Assembly (NCBI RefSeq): GCF_025685425.1
Contig: NZ_JAGTAS010000054.1
Span: forward strand, 1 to 64,000
Reading direction: 5' to 3'
Length of the DNA stretch: 64,000 nt
Source: Terriglobus albidus
GTDB taxonomy: Bacteria; Acidobacteriota; Terriglobia; Terriglobales; Acidobacteriaceae
Shown here: positions 35,576 through 43,496 of the stretch, piece after piece
How positions within the stretch are numbered: position 1 is the first letter of the stretch
Layout: each line of letters begins with the position of its first letter
Notes under the pieces: generated by a model
What the model saw: only the letters and a program-made list of their open reading frames with translations
Databases searched by the model: none
What the model was told of the DNA's origin: nothing
Translations under genes and position numbers: made by a program

Positions 35576-36409
35576 TCACCGTGCCGCGGCTACTGCTTTC
35601 TCTGCGGACGGGGAAGCCGTGTTCACGGCCGGCTTTGCGGACTCTTTGAGCCAGGTGTCGAAATGAATTTCTCCAAGCCGAGCGTCGTTATCGGGAACCA
35701 GAGCGCGTTCATCGACTTCAACTCCGTAGTACCCGGCAGCGGGGTCGGCAACGACAGTGCGTGAATCATTACGCGCACGCAGGCCCTCCCGGACAAATTC
35801 ATCCAGGCGGAACTGCTGTGGGCCTCCGACTTCGACGATGCCATTTACCGGTGATCCGACAGCAACTCTGCCGACAGCGCTTGCAACATCGTCAGCCGCC
35901 ATAGGCTGAATGAGCACCGGCGCTACACGGACGGTGGTTCCGCTGGTGGATGCATCCGCGATGCTCTTGACGAACTCGAAGAACTGGGTTGCATGGACAA
36001 TGGAATAAGGAATCGAAGATTCGGCGATCAGCTTCTCTTGCATGAGCTTCGCTCGGAAATATCCGCGAATTGTCTTCTCCGCATCGGACGGTTTTCTCTC
36101 TGCAAGACGATCGGTTCCCACCACAGACAACGCAACGTGGTGCAGAATGCCTGCAGCCTTTTCATACCGAATGAGGTTGTTGGTGGCGGTGGTGAAGAAC
36201 TTCATCGCCTCCGCTTCTTCAAAGGAAGGAGAGTTCGATACATCCACAACGACTGAAGCGCCTTTCAACACTTCAGCAAGTCCTTCGCCGGTGAGCGTGT
36301 TGACACCTGAATTGGGCGATGCTGGTACGGCCTCGTGCCCGTGCTCACGAAGCTTGCTGACAAGCTTGGATCCGATAAGGCCGGTTCCGCCGATCACTAC
36401 GATTTTCAT
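35576..36409 (-). CDS. NmrA-like NAD(P)-binding reductase (atypical SDR)
   Basis: The 277-residue protein begins with the Rossmann motif 'VIGGTGLIGSKLV' (residues 5-17) and continues with 'VVDVSNSPSFEE', 'HHVALSVVGTDRL' and 'YSIVHATQFFEF', as in the NmrA/YwnB branch of atypical SDRs. Its substrate is unknown. These proteins often act as NAD(P)H sensors or reductases in stress and secondary-metabolite clusters. The ATG at 36409 sits after AAGGGG. It lies 95 bp downstream of the haem peroxidase gene on the same strand, so a common transcript is possible. Confidence 0.88.
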   Translation of the reverse strand: MKIVVIGGTGLIGSKLVSKLREHGHEAVPASPNSGVNTLTGEGLAEVLKGASVVVDVSNSPSFEEAEAMKFFTTATNNLIRYEKAAGILHHVALSVVGTDRLAERKPSDAEKTIRGYFRAKLMQEKLIAESSIPYSIVHATQFFEFVKSIADASTSGTTVRVAPVLIQPMAADDVASAVGRVAVGSPVNGIVEVGGPQQFRLDEFVREGLRARNDSRTVVADPAAGYYGVEVDERALVPDNDARLGEIHFDTWLKESAKPAVNTASPSAEKAVAAAR

Positions 36410-36504
36410 AATGGTTCCCCTTCGTTTCCGAACGGCCATTTCAGGTTGGCGTTCGTGTCAGCTAAGACCAGATACGACGGGATTTTGTGACAGGTCCCTC
36501 TGCC

Positions 36505-37836
36505 TTAGGAGACAAGTAGTTCAATCAGTGTCTTCGAGGGTTGCCAAGCCGGAGAGCTCCGGCGAAATGACATCTCATCAGCGTCGATAAGACCGACCAG
36601 CACCTCCGCAACGATCAGGCCGCCAACCGGACCAAGCCGGTGACCGCCGGTCCGGACATCAGCTTCACGCAGAATGTAGTACCAGAGGGGCGTCTCACCG
36701 GGCCAGCCGGTAGAGGCGATGCCAACTTCCTCCGCTGTAAGTGGAGTAAATCCAAGGTACCGCGCAAGGGCTTCGCCTGACGGAAGCCCGACGCCTTGCC
36801 CGCGCTGCAGGTCACGGACAGCGAGAGAGTGATAGTCGTCAATCTCGACAGCTCCCGTAAAGTCTATCGGCAACTTGATAAGCGAAGGTACGAGCTTCCC
36901 ATCAATCTTCTTGGAGCGCTGCGCTGATGCTCCCCCCGCACGATCGAAGAACAATTTCCAGTCAACTGCCCGATCACGCGGTACCGGGCGAAAGCCCAGG
37001 AGGTCAGGAAAGAGCGGCACCGGCTCCGTCTGCAGGTTAAGTTGGTAGCGATGGCGGATCTGAGAGTGACCATAGCGGTAGGCTGCATCGGCAAACTCGA
37101 GCGGAATGAATCCCTTCTGACCAGGATGAAACCATTGCGGGCCATTCCGCAGCACCTGCTCTGCAAGCTCCTGCCCTACAAGCACAGGTAGAAATTCGTT
37201 AAGAACAAACCATTGATAGTGCCACCGCAACTGCCGAGCTGCCTCGTCAAAAACGCGATCGTTCGCAACGCCGGCACGCCGCGCTTCCTCAACAAACATA
37301 TTGTGAGCCTTGAGCATGGCAAGATGCAGTTGCGACATAAGCAAATGCGAATCGTTGCGCGGATCGCCTATTATGGCGATGCCCTCGCTATTTCGCTGAA
37401 GATCCGCTCCTCCTGAGCCCAGCAAAAACTTCGCCGCGTCGTCTCTCTGATAGAGAAATGGATGGCCTACAGGTCCGTCGCCGTACAGGCACTCGAGATT
37501 GAGTTGTGGACTGCGAGCGTTACGCAACTCAGACGTATTAGTATTCGCACGCAAAGCTGACCGGTCTGCGGTGATGTCGTGGGCGACAAATTGACCAAAG
37601 ACCGGCCAGCCGGCTGCAACCTCTCCCAGAGATTCCGGCGAATCGTTGACGTCTCCGCAATCGCAGATCCCACCGGCGCGGCCGAGTGCGTGCAGGAACG
37701 ACTCCTCGGCACGAAATGATGGAAGCTCCGGAAACATCCTTGCGTAGGCTGGAGGTACAAGTGGCGCATCGATTGCCACACGTGCCCGCGCTGACGATAG
37801 ACAATGACTTGGGATGAATGCTGTGCTTTGACTCAT
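36505..37836 (-). CDS. Bacterial haem peroxidase (animal-peroxidase superfamily)
   Basis: A 443-residue peroxidase of the peroxidase-cyclooxygenase superfamily. The distal histidine is His86 in 'FGQFVAHDIT' (80-89), next to the calcium-binding Asp. The proximal histidine is His257 in 'YRYGHSQIRH'. The segment that usually reads 'REHN' or 'RFHN' is 'LKAHN' (175-179), so the catalytic arginine is apparently lysine. No signal peptide was seen. These enzymes oxidise halides, phenols or fatty acids with H2O2. The start is ATG 37836, just after GAGGTGG. It is 10 bp after the TMEM175-like gene, in an apparent Rieske-TMEM175-peroxidase operon. Confidence 0.88.
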   Translation of the reverse strand: MSQSTAFIPSHCLSSARARVAIDAPLVPPAYARMFPELPSFRAEESFLHALGRAGGICDCGDVNDSPESLGEVAAGWPVFGQFVAHDITADRSALRANTNTSELRNARSPQLNLECLYGDGPVGHPFLYQRDDAAKFLLGSGGADLQRNSEGIAIIGDPRNDSHLLMSQLHLAMLKAHNMFVEEARRAGVANDRVFDEAARQLRWHYQWFVLNEFLPVLVGQELAEQVLRNGPQWFHPGQKGFIPLEFADAAYRYGHSQIRHRYQLNLQTEPVPLFPDLLGFRPVPRDRAVDWKLFFDRAGGASAQRSKKIDGKLVPSLIKLPIDFTGAVEIDDYHSLAVRDLQRGQGVGLPSGEALARYLGFTPLTAEEVGIASTGWPGETPLWYYILREADVRTGGHRLGPVGGLIVAEVLVGLIDADEMSFRRSSPAWQPSKTLIELLVS

Positions 37837-37846
37837 AGCCACCTCT

Positions 37847-38422
37847 TCATTTGGCGAGACGCTTCTCGATGCGCCGGTCCGGAATCATCCAGATTAGCGC
37901 CGCGATGACAAAGATCGCCTGGGCAATCCATGAAAAATAGAGGGTCGTAATGATTGCAAGCACATACAGTAATAACGATGCCTTCCCTTTCCAATCGCTC
38001 CCAATGGCCTGCAGGAGAAGCGAATCCTCCCCTTGCGCATGAATGATTGTCTGCTGGAGCACGTAGTATGCGGCTGCAGCCATGAACAGCACTCCCCCAT
38101 AGAGCGCGGTAGGAACACTGGTGAAGTGGTTTTCGCCCATCCATCCGGTAGCAAATGGCAACAGCGAGAGCCAGAACAAGAGGTGCAGATTGGCCCAGAG
38201 AACTCCACCTGTCACCGCCGTACATAGATGGAAAAGGTGATGGTGATTGTTCCAGTAGATGCCGACATAGATAAAACTCAGGACATAGCTGAGAAACACG
38301 GGCAGGAGCGGCCTAAGGTCCTGCAGGCCGCCCCCATGGGGAACCTTCAACTCCAGCACCATGATCGTGATGATGATTGCGATGACTCCATCGCTGAATG
38401 CTTCCAGTCGCCCTGCGGTCAT
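37847..38422 (-). CDS. TMEM175-family potassium channel-like protein (DUF1211)
   Basis: The 191-residue protein has six hydrophobic segments and the family signature Arg-x-x-x-Phe-Ser-Asp in 'RLEAFSDGVIAIIITIMVLEL' (landmark residues 5-11). 'YWNNHHHLFHL' lies in the third segment region. Bacterial members form potassium-selective channels without the usual selectivity filter. Its presence between a Rieske protein gene (19 bp upstream) and a haem peroxidase gene (10 bp downstream) is unexpected and suggests a role in ion balance under oxidative stress; this is inference. Confidence 0.9.
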   Translation of the reverse strand: MTAGRLEAFSDGVIAIIITIMVLELKVPHGGGLQDLRPLLPVFLSYVLSFIYVGIYWNNHHHLFHLCTAVTGGVLWANLHLLFWLSLLPFATGWMGENHFTSVPTALYGGVLFMAAAAYYVLQQTIIHAQGEDSLLLQAIGSDWKGKASLLLYVLAIITTLYFSWIAQAIFVIAALIWMIPDRRIEKRLAK

Positions 38423-38441
38423 CTTTGCGCTCCTCCTGCGT

Positions 38442-38792
38442 TCAAACCGTTTCTACATGGCCGGTCTCACCTTCCACAACAACCTTGTAGGCCTTAAGTG
38501 GTTCAACGGCGGGTCCACGCAATACGGCGCCAGAGCACACATCGAATTGGGAGCCATGCCATGGACATGTCACGATCGATCCATCGAACCCGCCTTCATT
38601 CAGAGGACCCTGTTTGTGTGGACACTTCGCCTGTGTGGCACAGAAGCGTTCTCCGACGTTGAACACGACCGTGTCTCCAACCAGCAACGACCTCTCCACA
38701 GAGACATCTTTGATATGAAACTGATTTCCATTTCCGGCTTCGGATTGGATGGAAGCGGTCGCGGTATCCACCAATTGCGATTCGATTTCCAT
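38442..38792 (-). CDS. Rieske [2Fe-2S] ferredoxin-like protein
   Basis: A 116-residue soluble protein with the Rieske cluster motifs 'CPHKQG' and 'CPWHGSQFD' (two Cys, two His), inside the usual beta fold ('LLVGDTVVFNVGERFCATQAK', landmark only). It resembles the small Rieske ferredoxins that feed oxygenases or reductases. Met 38792 is the likely start, since the protein becomes Rieske-like there; an upstream extension in the same frame overlaps the divergent gene's promoter. It is the first gene of the Rieske-TMEM175-peroxidase unit, and divergent from the ferritin-like gene. Confidence 0.9.
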   Translation of the reverse strand: MEIESQLVDTATASIQSEAGNGNQFHIKDVSVERSLLVGDTVVFNVGERFCATQAKCPHKQGPLNEGGFDGSIVTCPWHGSQFDVCSGAVLRGPAVEPLKAYKVVVEGETGHVETV

Positions 38793-38970
38793 GGCGGGCC
38801 TTTCAGATTTTGAAGATGAAATGACACTTTGTCGCCACCTAAGACAAGACGGCCCTTGCAAATGTGACAACGATCGACTCCAGCTGATTGCACCCGGCAT
38901 GTGTCACAAATCAAAGCTCTGCGCGGTCATTGCCTGCGAGATTCAATGCTTGCCCAGCCGGAGTACTTCC

Positions 38971-40095
38971 ATGAACACATCTGATTCGATATCCACCATG
39001 GAGACAGCATCCAGCGCTGGAACCATCACGACCCTGGAGAGCCTTCGGGAGCACCTGCAGTGGGCCCTCGAACTGGAGCACTCGACCATTCCGCCGTATC
39101 TATGTGCGCTGTACTCCATCAAGGCCGGACATAACACCGAGGCGATTGAGGTATTGAACAGCATTCTTGTCGAGGAGATGCTGCACCTTACGCTCGCGGC
39201 CAATCTTCTGAACGCAGTTGGCGGGCAGCCGCGGCTGGACACACCGCAGATGCTGCAGAGTTATCCGGGACCATTGCCGCACAGCGCGGATTCCTTTGAG
39301 GTCTCTCTCCTCCGTTTCAGTCCGGAGGCGCTCGAGACATTCCTCAAGATCGAACAGCCCTCGTCGAGGAGAGGCTCCGCCGAGGGCAATCACTACGAAA
39401 CAATCGGTCAGTTCTATGAGGCGATCGAACAGGGATTCCGTGACCTGTCGGCCAGCCTGGGTGAGAGCAACGTCTTCTGCGGCGATCCGGCTCGGCAGAT
39501 CACCAACCATCCCTTCTATAGTGGCGGCGGCAGCATTGTGGCGGTGAACGATCTTGCCTCCGCGTTGACGGCATTGGCAGAGATCATCGAGCAAGGTGAA
39601 GGCGCCGGGCACACGCAGGTGTGGGACGGAGACTCGGACGTCTTTCATCCGGAGCGGGACCAGGTCGCTCACTATTACCGGTTCCAGGAGCTGAAGCTAG
39701 GCAGGCGATATTGCCGCGGCGATACTCCGCGATCAGGCCCGACGGGCGAGCCGGTCGTGGTCGACTGGAATGCCGTGCACCCTATGCGGGCGAATCCGAA
39801 ATCCTCTGATCACCTTGCCGGCACTCCGGCCCGCCTGGCTCAGGAGGAGTTCAATCGTTCCTATTGCACTTTGCTGCAACTTCTCGAACAGGTATTCAAT
39901 GGAGCGCCTCAGATGCTTGGAAACGCGTTTGGAGGAATGTATACCTTGAAAAGCCAAGCCCAGAACCTGATGCAGATGCCCAATGAAGACGGAGGCACAA
40001 CTGCCGGCCCGTCCTTCGAATACGTCGCCCCGGAACTACGCACAGCAATAGTGCAGCAGTCACAACCGGTATCGCGCGGGGGCCTCAGCGGCTAA
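38971..40095 (+). CDS. Ferritin-like protein of the VioB/RebD iminophenylpyruvate-dimer-synthase type
   Basis: The 374-residue protein starts with a ferritin-like four-helix domain: 'ALELEHSTIPPYLCALYSI' and 'ILVEEMLHLTLAANLLNAVGG' carry the metal-binding Glu...Glu-x-x-His set of PF12902-type proteins. A second half follows ('HYYRFQELKLGRRYC', 'CTLLQLLEQVFNGAPQMLGNAFGGM'). In VioB, RebD and StaD this domain couples two indolepyruvate imines; free-standing copies are uncharacterised. The start ATG at 38971 fits the domain border. The stop codon TAA lies inside a GCGGCTAAAGCCGC palindrome, so the last residues ('GGLSG') are encoded by the repeat. It is divergent from the Rieske gene. Confidence 0.82.
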   Translation: MNTSDSISTMETASSAGTITTLESLREHLQWALELEHSTIPPYLCALYSIKAGHNTEAIEVLNSILVEEMLHLTLAANLLNAVGGQPRLDTPQMLQSYPGPLPHSADSFEVSLLRFSPEALETFLKIEQPSSRRGSAEGNHYETIGQFYEAIEQGFRDLSASLGESNVFCGDPARQITNHPFYSGGGSIVAVNDLASALTALAEIIEQGEGAGHTQVWDGDSDVFHPERDQVAHYYRFQELKLGRRYCRGDTPRSGPTGEPVVVDWNAVHPMRANPKSSDHLAGTPARLAQEEFNRSYCTLLQLLEQVFNGAPQMLGNAFGGMYTLKSQAQNLMQMPNEDGGTTAGPSFEYVAPELRTAIVQQSQPVSRGGLSG

Positions 40096-40430
40096 AGCCG
40101 CGTTTCTTCTGAGGCCTGGTACGGCACAGCTAAAGCTGTGCCCTTAAGCAAGGCATTCGCGCGTTGCGCGAACAAGAGACAAGCTTTTGTTTTGCTTAAG
40201 GGCATGGCTTCACAGGCTGCGGAAAAACTCCGTATGAGGGTTTAATCGGGTCAAATTTGGGGATAGAAAATCATCACCTAATGTCTACGGATCGCTTATA
40301 GGCATTCTGACGCGATCGATTTTTCGCGCTTTTTGAAAAATTGAGTTTTTCCGCAGCATGTTCAGCCATGCCGCACATAAGCGGAGGAGGAGCGCGGCTT
40401 AGCCGCTGAGGTACTGCGCCAACCGCACAC
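40084..40430. repeat. Composite palindromic repeat block interrupted by a MITE-like element
   Basis: This block resembles that at 9918-10150: a GCGGCTAAAGCCGC hairpin, GGCACAGCTAAAGCTGTGCC, CTTAAGCAAGGCATTCGCGC, then GCTTAAGGGCATGGC TTCA and, after an insertion, TTCA GCCATGCC, ending with GCGCGGCTTAGCCGCTGAG. It fills the gap between the ferritin-like gene and the convergent regulator gene. Confidence 0.8.
40213..40360. mobile_element. 148-bp MITE-like element inside a palindrome loop
   Basis: The terminal inverted repeats CAGGCTGCGGAAAAACTC (40213-40230) and GAGTTTTTCCGCAGCATG (40343-40360) match at 17 of 18 positions. The element is flanked by TTCA on both sides (40209-40212 and 40361-40364). 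Removing it with one TTCA restores the perfect hairpin GGCATGGC-TTCA-GCCATGCC. It has no open frame, so it would need a transposase encoded elsewhere. The ends look like those of IS1182-type transposons; this is from memory and unverified. Confidence 0.8.
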
Positions 40431-40438
40431 CAAATACG

Positions 40439-41062
40439 CTAACCGTCGATAAAGCCACGCTTGATCGCAATGGTTACTGCGTGTGTGCGGTCGTTGGCGC
40501 CAAGCTTGGAAAGAATGCTTTTCATGTGACCTTTGATCGTGGCTTCGGACACTGACAACTGGGCGCCAATGATTTTGTTGGAGTTTCCATTTGCGACGCG
40601 TTGCAACACTTCAATCTCTCGATCGCTGAGCGCGTCCTGGGTCATATGCTCTGCAAGTTCAGCCGCTATTTCGGGCGGGATCCTTCTCTTCCCGGAGTTC
40701 ACCGCGCGGATCGTCTCCAGCAGGTCTTTCCGCAACATGCTCTTCAGAAGATACCCGGAGGCTCCTGCCTTCAGCGCACGGAAGGCCTGCACGTCACCCT
40801 GATAGGTTGTAAGCACTACAAATCGAGCATCCGGGAACTCGGACCGGATGGCAACGATCGTCTCAATACCGTTCATCCCCGGCATCTGCAGGTCCATCAA
40901 CGTGACATCAGGACGGTGGAGACGGAAGAGCTCGATCGCCTCCTGTCCATTGGCGGCCTCGGCGACAAGCTCGATATCCTGCTCACCTTCGATGACGGCT
41001 GCTATCCCTTCACGTAACAGGGGATGGTCGTCTACGGTGAGAACCTTAATGGTCTTTGCCAT
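40439..41062 (-). CDS. NarL/LuxR-family response regulator
   Basis: This 207-residue regulator has a receiver domain with phospho-acceptor Asp in 'DVTLMDLQMPGMNG' and the switch/Lys segment 'SGYLLKSMLRKD'. A LuxR-type HTH follows ('LSDREIEVLQRVANGNSNKIIGAQL', 'SEATIKGHMKSILSKLG'). I chose ATG 41062 because of GGAGG immediately upstream. No histidine kinase gene adjoins it. It converges on the repeat block and is divergent from a small membrane-protein gene. Confidence 0.92.
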   Translation of the reverse strand: MAKTIKVLTVDDHPLLREGIAAVIEGEQDIELVAEAANGQEAIELFRLHRPDVTLMDLQMPGMNGIETIVAIRSEFPDARFVVLTTYQGDVQAFRALKAGASGYLLKSMLRKDLLETIRAVNSGKRRIPPEIAAELAEHMTQDALSDREIEVLQRVANGNSNKIIGAQLSVSEATIKGHMKSILSKLGANDRTHAVTIAIKRGFIDG

Positions 41063-41216
41063 AATTGCCTCCAATTTGCGACCACCGCGCGACTCTCAGA
41101 AAATCCTGATATCTAACGATACGCCGGGATCGCCACGGATTCAGTCTCCGAATGGATGGCAAACGACCACTACTTTGGAGATTGCCTGGCAGCCCCGCCG
41201 TCGTTAGCCTTCGGGT

Positions 41217-41585
41217 GTGCAGCGACTCTTTTCAATGTTTCCTACCGGGCTGGTGGGGGTGGCGCTCCTGGTATTACGAGTCTCGATAGCTACCTCAATG
41301 CTCATCCATGCAGCCGACCGCTGGTCCCAGGTAACGTCCTGCTGGATGACAATCGGGTTCGTCCTGACTGCATTGCCGTTATGCCTTGGTTTGTTCACTC
41401 CATACGTCGCTGTATTTTCAGGAGTGCTGCAGCTTTTGGCGCTTACGTCAGAAGGCGGCAATCGACCACAGCTCATTACATCGATTGTCGACAGCGGAGT
41501 ACTCTCGGTTCTGGGCCCGGGCGCCTATTCGATCGATTCCCGGCTCTTCGGTCGAAAGCTTCTCCAACTCCCACCTAAAAAGTAG
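41217..41585 (+). CDS. Small four-helix membrane protein, DoxX-like
   Basis: A 122-residue protein with about four hydrophobic segments ('GLVGVALLVLRVSIATSML', 'MTIGFVLTALPLCLGLFTPY', 'VAVFSGVLQLLAL', 'GVLSVLGPGAYSID'). The layout resembles DoxX-family proteins, but no diagnostic motif was seen. The start is GTG at 41217, or ATG seven codons on. It is divergent from the response regulator gene and 204 bp upstream of the ECF sigma gene. The function is unknown. Confidence 0.65.
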   Translation: MQRLFSMFPTGLVGVALLVLRVSIATSMLIHAADRWSQVTSCWMTIGFVLTALPLCLGLFTPYVAVFSGVLQLLALTSEGGNRPQLITSIVDSGVLSVLGPGAYSIDSRLFGRKLLQLPPKK

Positions 41586-41788
41586 TACGGCGCGCCTGTA
41601 ACAGCTCACTGCAACAGCTCGCTGCAACAGAGGCCGATGCGCAGTACCCCGCTGTTGCTTCGCAGCATTGGTGGCGTTCCCGCGGTATCCGAAAGAGGTG
41701 GATTCGCCAGCACGAATGGGGATGTTGGCGAAGTCGCAACGAGCCGGATACTCCAATCAAAAGCAGCCATAGAGAGGAGATTCCCCAA

Positions 41789-42694
41789 ATGATCCAACTT
41801 GAGAAAGTCCAATACACAGCAGATGGCTTTCTATCTCCGACCGATCCGCATCTTAAATGGAATAGACAGACCAGTGAATACGATGACGGCCTTTCGGCAT
41901 TTCTCCATTTGCGGCGCAACCTGTTTGGCGTCGCCTATCGCATACTGAAAAGCGCTGCCGAGGCAGAGGATATTGTTCAGGACGTCTGGTTGCGTTGGCA
42001 GGCCACGGATCGGAGCCTGGTACTCGATCCTCCGGCATTCCTGATGACGATTACAACCCGCATGTGCATCAACCTGTGCAAATCTGCCCGCTCGCGCCGC
42101 GAGACCTACGTCGGGACATGGTTTTCAGAGCCGGTTGATCCAACCACTGATCCCCGCCTGGGCGCAGAACGCAAGGAGGCCTTGAAGAACGCTGTCCTGG
42201 TTCTCCTCGCAAAGCTCCGTCCGACAGAACGTGCCGCGTATGTCCTTCGCGAGGCCTTCGACTACTCCTATTGCCAGATCGCAGAGATCCTTCAGCTGAA
42301 GGAGACCAATGTTCGCCAACTACTCACCCGGGCTCGCAAACATATCGCGGCGCGGCAGCCCGCGGCTGTGAGCTCGGCGGAACGGAGGCGCTTCCTGGCG
42401 GCGTTTACCGCCGCAGCCCAGAACGGAGACCTGGTCAAACTGGAAGGTCTCTTCGCCCCAGGTGTCGTTCCAGACGCGAAAGAAAATACCGCGGCCGATC
42501 TGGAGCCTCCTCCCATGGAACAAAATCTGACATGCTGTCACAAAACGGCGGGATACACGGTCTTAACCAGCGCAACCGTCCGCTGTGAGGCTGATCGAAA
42601 GGAAGGTCTTGACCACATGGACCCGGGGCCGAGCAGCATTGGCCCACTGGCAACTCATGGACTGGTTCGCGCTGTAAATATCGGCTGCAAATAA
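41789..42694 (+). CDS. ECF sigma factor, SigJ/ECF41-like, with divergent C-terminus
   Basis: Sigma-2 ('LFGVAYRILKSAAEAEDIVQDVWLRW') and sigma-4 ('LRPTERAAYVLREAFDYSYCQIAEIL', 'TNVRQLLTRARKHI') regions are clear and match SigJ/ECF41 factors, which are normally held or tuned by a C-terminal SnoaL-like domain. Here the first helix of that domain is present ('RRFLAAFTAAAQNGDLVKLEGLFAPGVV'). After about residue 232 the sequence loses the usual Asp-Gly-Gly motif and barrel, and becomes Cys/Pro-rich and unlike the family. GAGGAG precedes the ATG. No adjacent anti-sigma or decarboxylase gene was seen. Confidence 0.88.
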   Translation: MIQLEKVQYTADGFLSPTDPHLKWNRQTSEYDDGLSAFLHLRRNLFGVAYRILKSAAEAEDIVQDVWLRWQATDRSLVLDPPAFLMTITTRMCINLCKSARSRRETYVGTWFSEPVDPTTDPRLGAERKEALKNAVLVLLAKLRPTERAAYVLREAFDYSYCQIAEILQLKETNVRQLLTRARKHIAARQPAAVSSAERRRFLAAFTAAAQNGDLVKLEGLFAPGVVPDAKENTAADLEPPPMEQNLTCCHKTAGYTVLTSATVRCEADRKEGLDHMDPGPSSIGPLATHGLVRAVNIGCK

Positions 42695-42750
42695 GACAAA
42701 TTGGTGCTTATTCGCTTTAGAGATTGCCACAGCTCGCTTTGGGGCTCGGC

Positions 42751-42865
42751 TAGAGCAATTCTCCTAATACTGTAGCTCTGGATAAACCTGCAAATGCCGT
42801 TTTCTTCGAAGGAAAACGGCGTAAACAGCCGAGACTCCGCTCTACGCCTTTAGGAGACTTGCTCT
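42751..42865. repeat. TAGAGCA-type palindromic element, copy C (115 bp)
   Basis: It starts TAGAGCAATTCTCCTAAT and ends AGGAGACTTGCTCTA, around the hairpin GCCGTTTTC..GAAAACGGC. It belongs to the same family as copies A and B but forms a sub-type with copy D. Here it does not touch a coding region. Confidence 0.85.
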
Positions 42866-43196
42866 ATGGCATGCGCACGCAGAGGAGCTGGGTTTTCGCG
42901 ATTTCTCCAGCTTGTCTCTGGTGAAGGAGAATCGCAGGCAACTGGGGAACTCTGCGTGTTGCATTTAAAAACGATTAGCGACTTTTGCTCTTGTCTTTGC
43001 TCTTGTTCACGATAGGTATCTCGTGGTTAAATTGCCGGTCCAATACGCGGCGCACGCAAGACGGTATGCGAGCTGCTGCGCAACGAGGAGCGGGCCTGGT
43101 TGGAAAAGGCGCGTTGCCAATTGAGGCCTCGCCCGCGTGATCGGGGAAAGGCGGAATCTTGAAAGCCCCTCAATGCATGAAAGGAGGAATGACGGC
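42866..43196. other. Intergenic region without a supported gene
   Basis: Between repeat copy C and the small acidic protein I found no gene with motifs or good translation signals. The end of the interval holds AAGGAGG, which sets the next start. Antisense open frames are Arg/Ser-rich shadows. Confidence 0.45.
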
Positions 43197-43472
43197 ATGG
43201 ATATCTACGCACGTACGGATGAAACCATTCTGATCCAGACGGATGCTTACTACGAGAAGCAGGCCAGCCAGGAGGAGGTATATCTCGAGGAGACAGAGGA
43301 AGAACTACGCATGATCTTATGTGCGGACGATCTGCCCTCATCGCAAAGCGAGTGTGTCAACGAAGAACCGGATGATGATGATGCGGTCGAAGAACTCATC
43401 ACCGGCGATGCCGACGATCCTCCTCTCAGCGAACAGAAGGTCAGGGAGATGCTCAATCTGTGCCCTGAATAA
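43197..43472 (+). CDS. Small acidic protein of unknown function
   Basis: The 91-residue product is strikingly acidic, with runs such as 'YLEETEEEL' and 'NEEPDDDDAVEELITGDADD', two Cys and no signal peptide or membrane segment. AAGGAGG lies about nine bases upstream of the ATG, a stronger ribosome-binding site than most in the window, which supports a real gene. It stands alone, 24 bp from the end of a convergent secreted-protein gene. The function is unknown; highly acidic small proteins can act as protein- or nucleic-acid mimics, but nothing shows this here. Confidence 0.65.
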   Translation: MDIYARTDETILIQTDAYYEKQASQEEVYLEETEEELRMILCADDLPSSQSECVNEEPDDDDAVEELITGDADDPPLSEQKVREMLNLCPE

Positions 43473-43496
43473 CCGGAGCAAGGAAGAGGGCAGTAT

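Noticed and set aside
41589-41635. Short tandem AACAGCTC(A/G)CTGC repeat
   Set aside because: There are only two imperfect copies, without effect on any gene or clear function.
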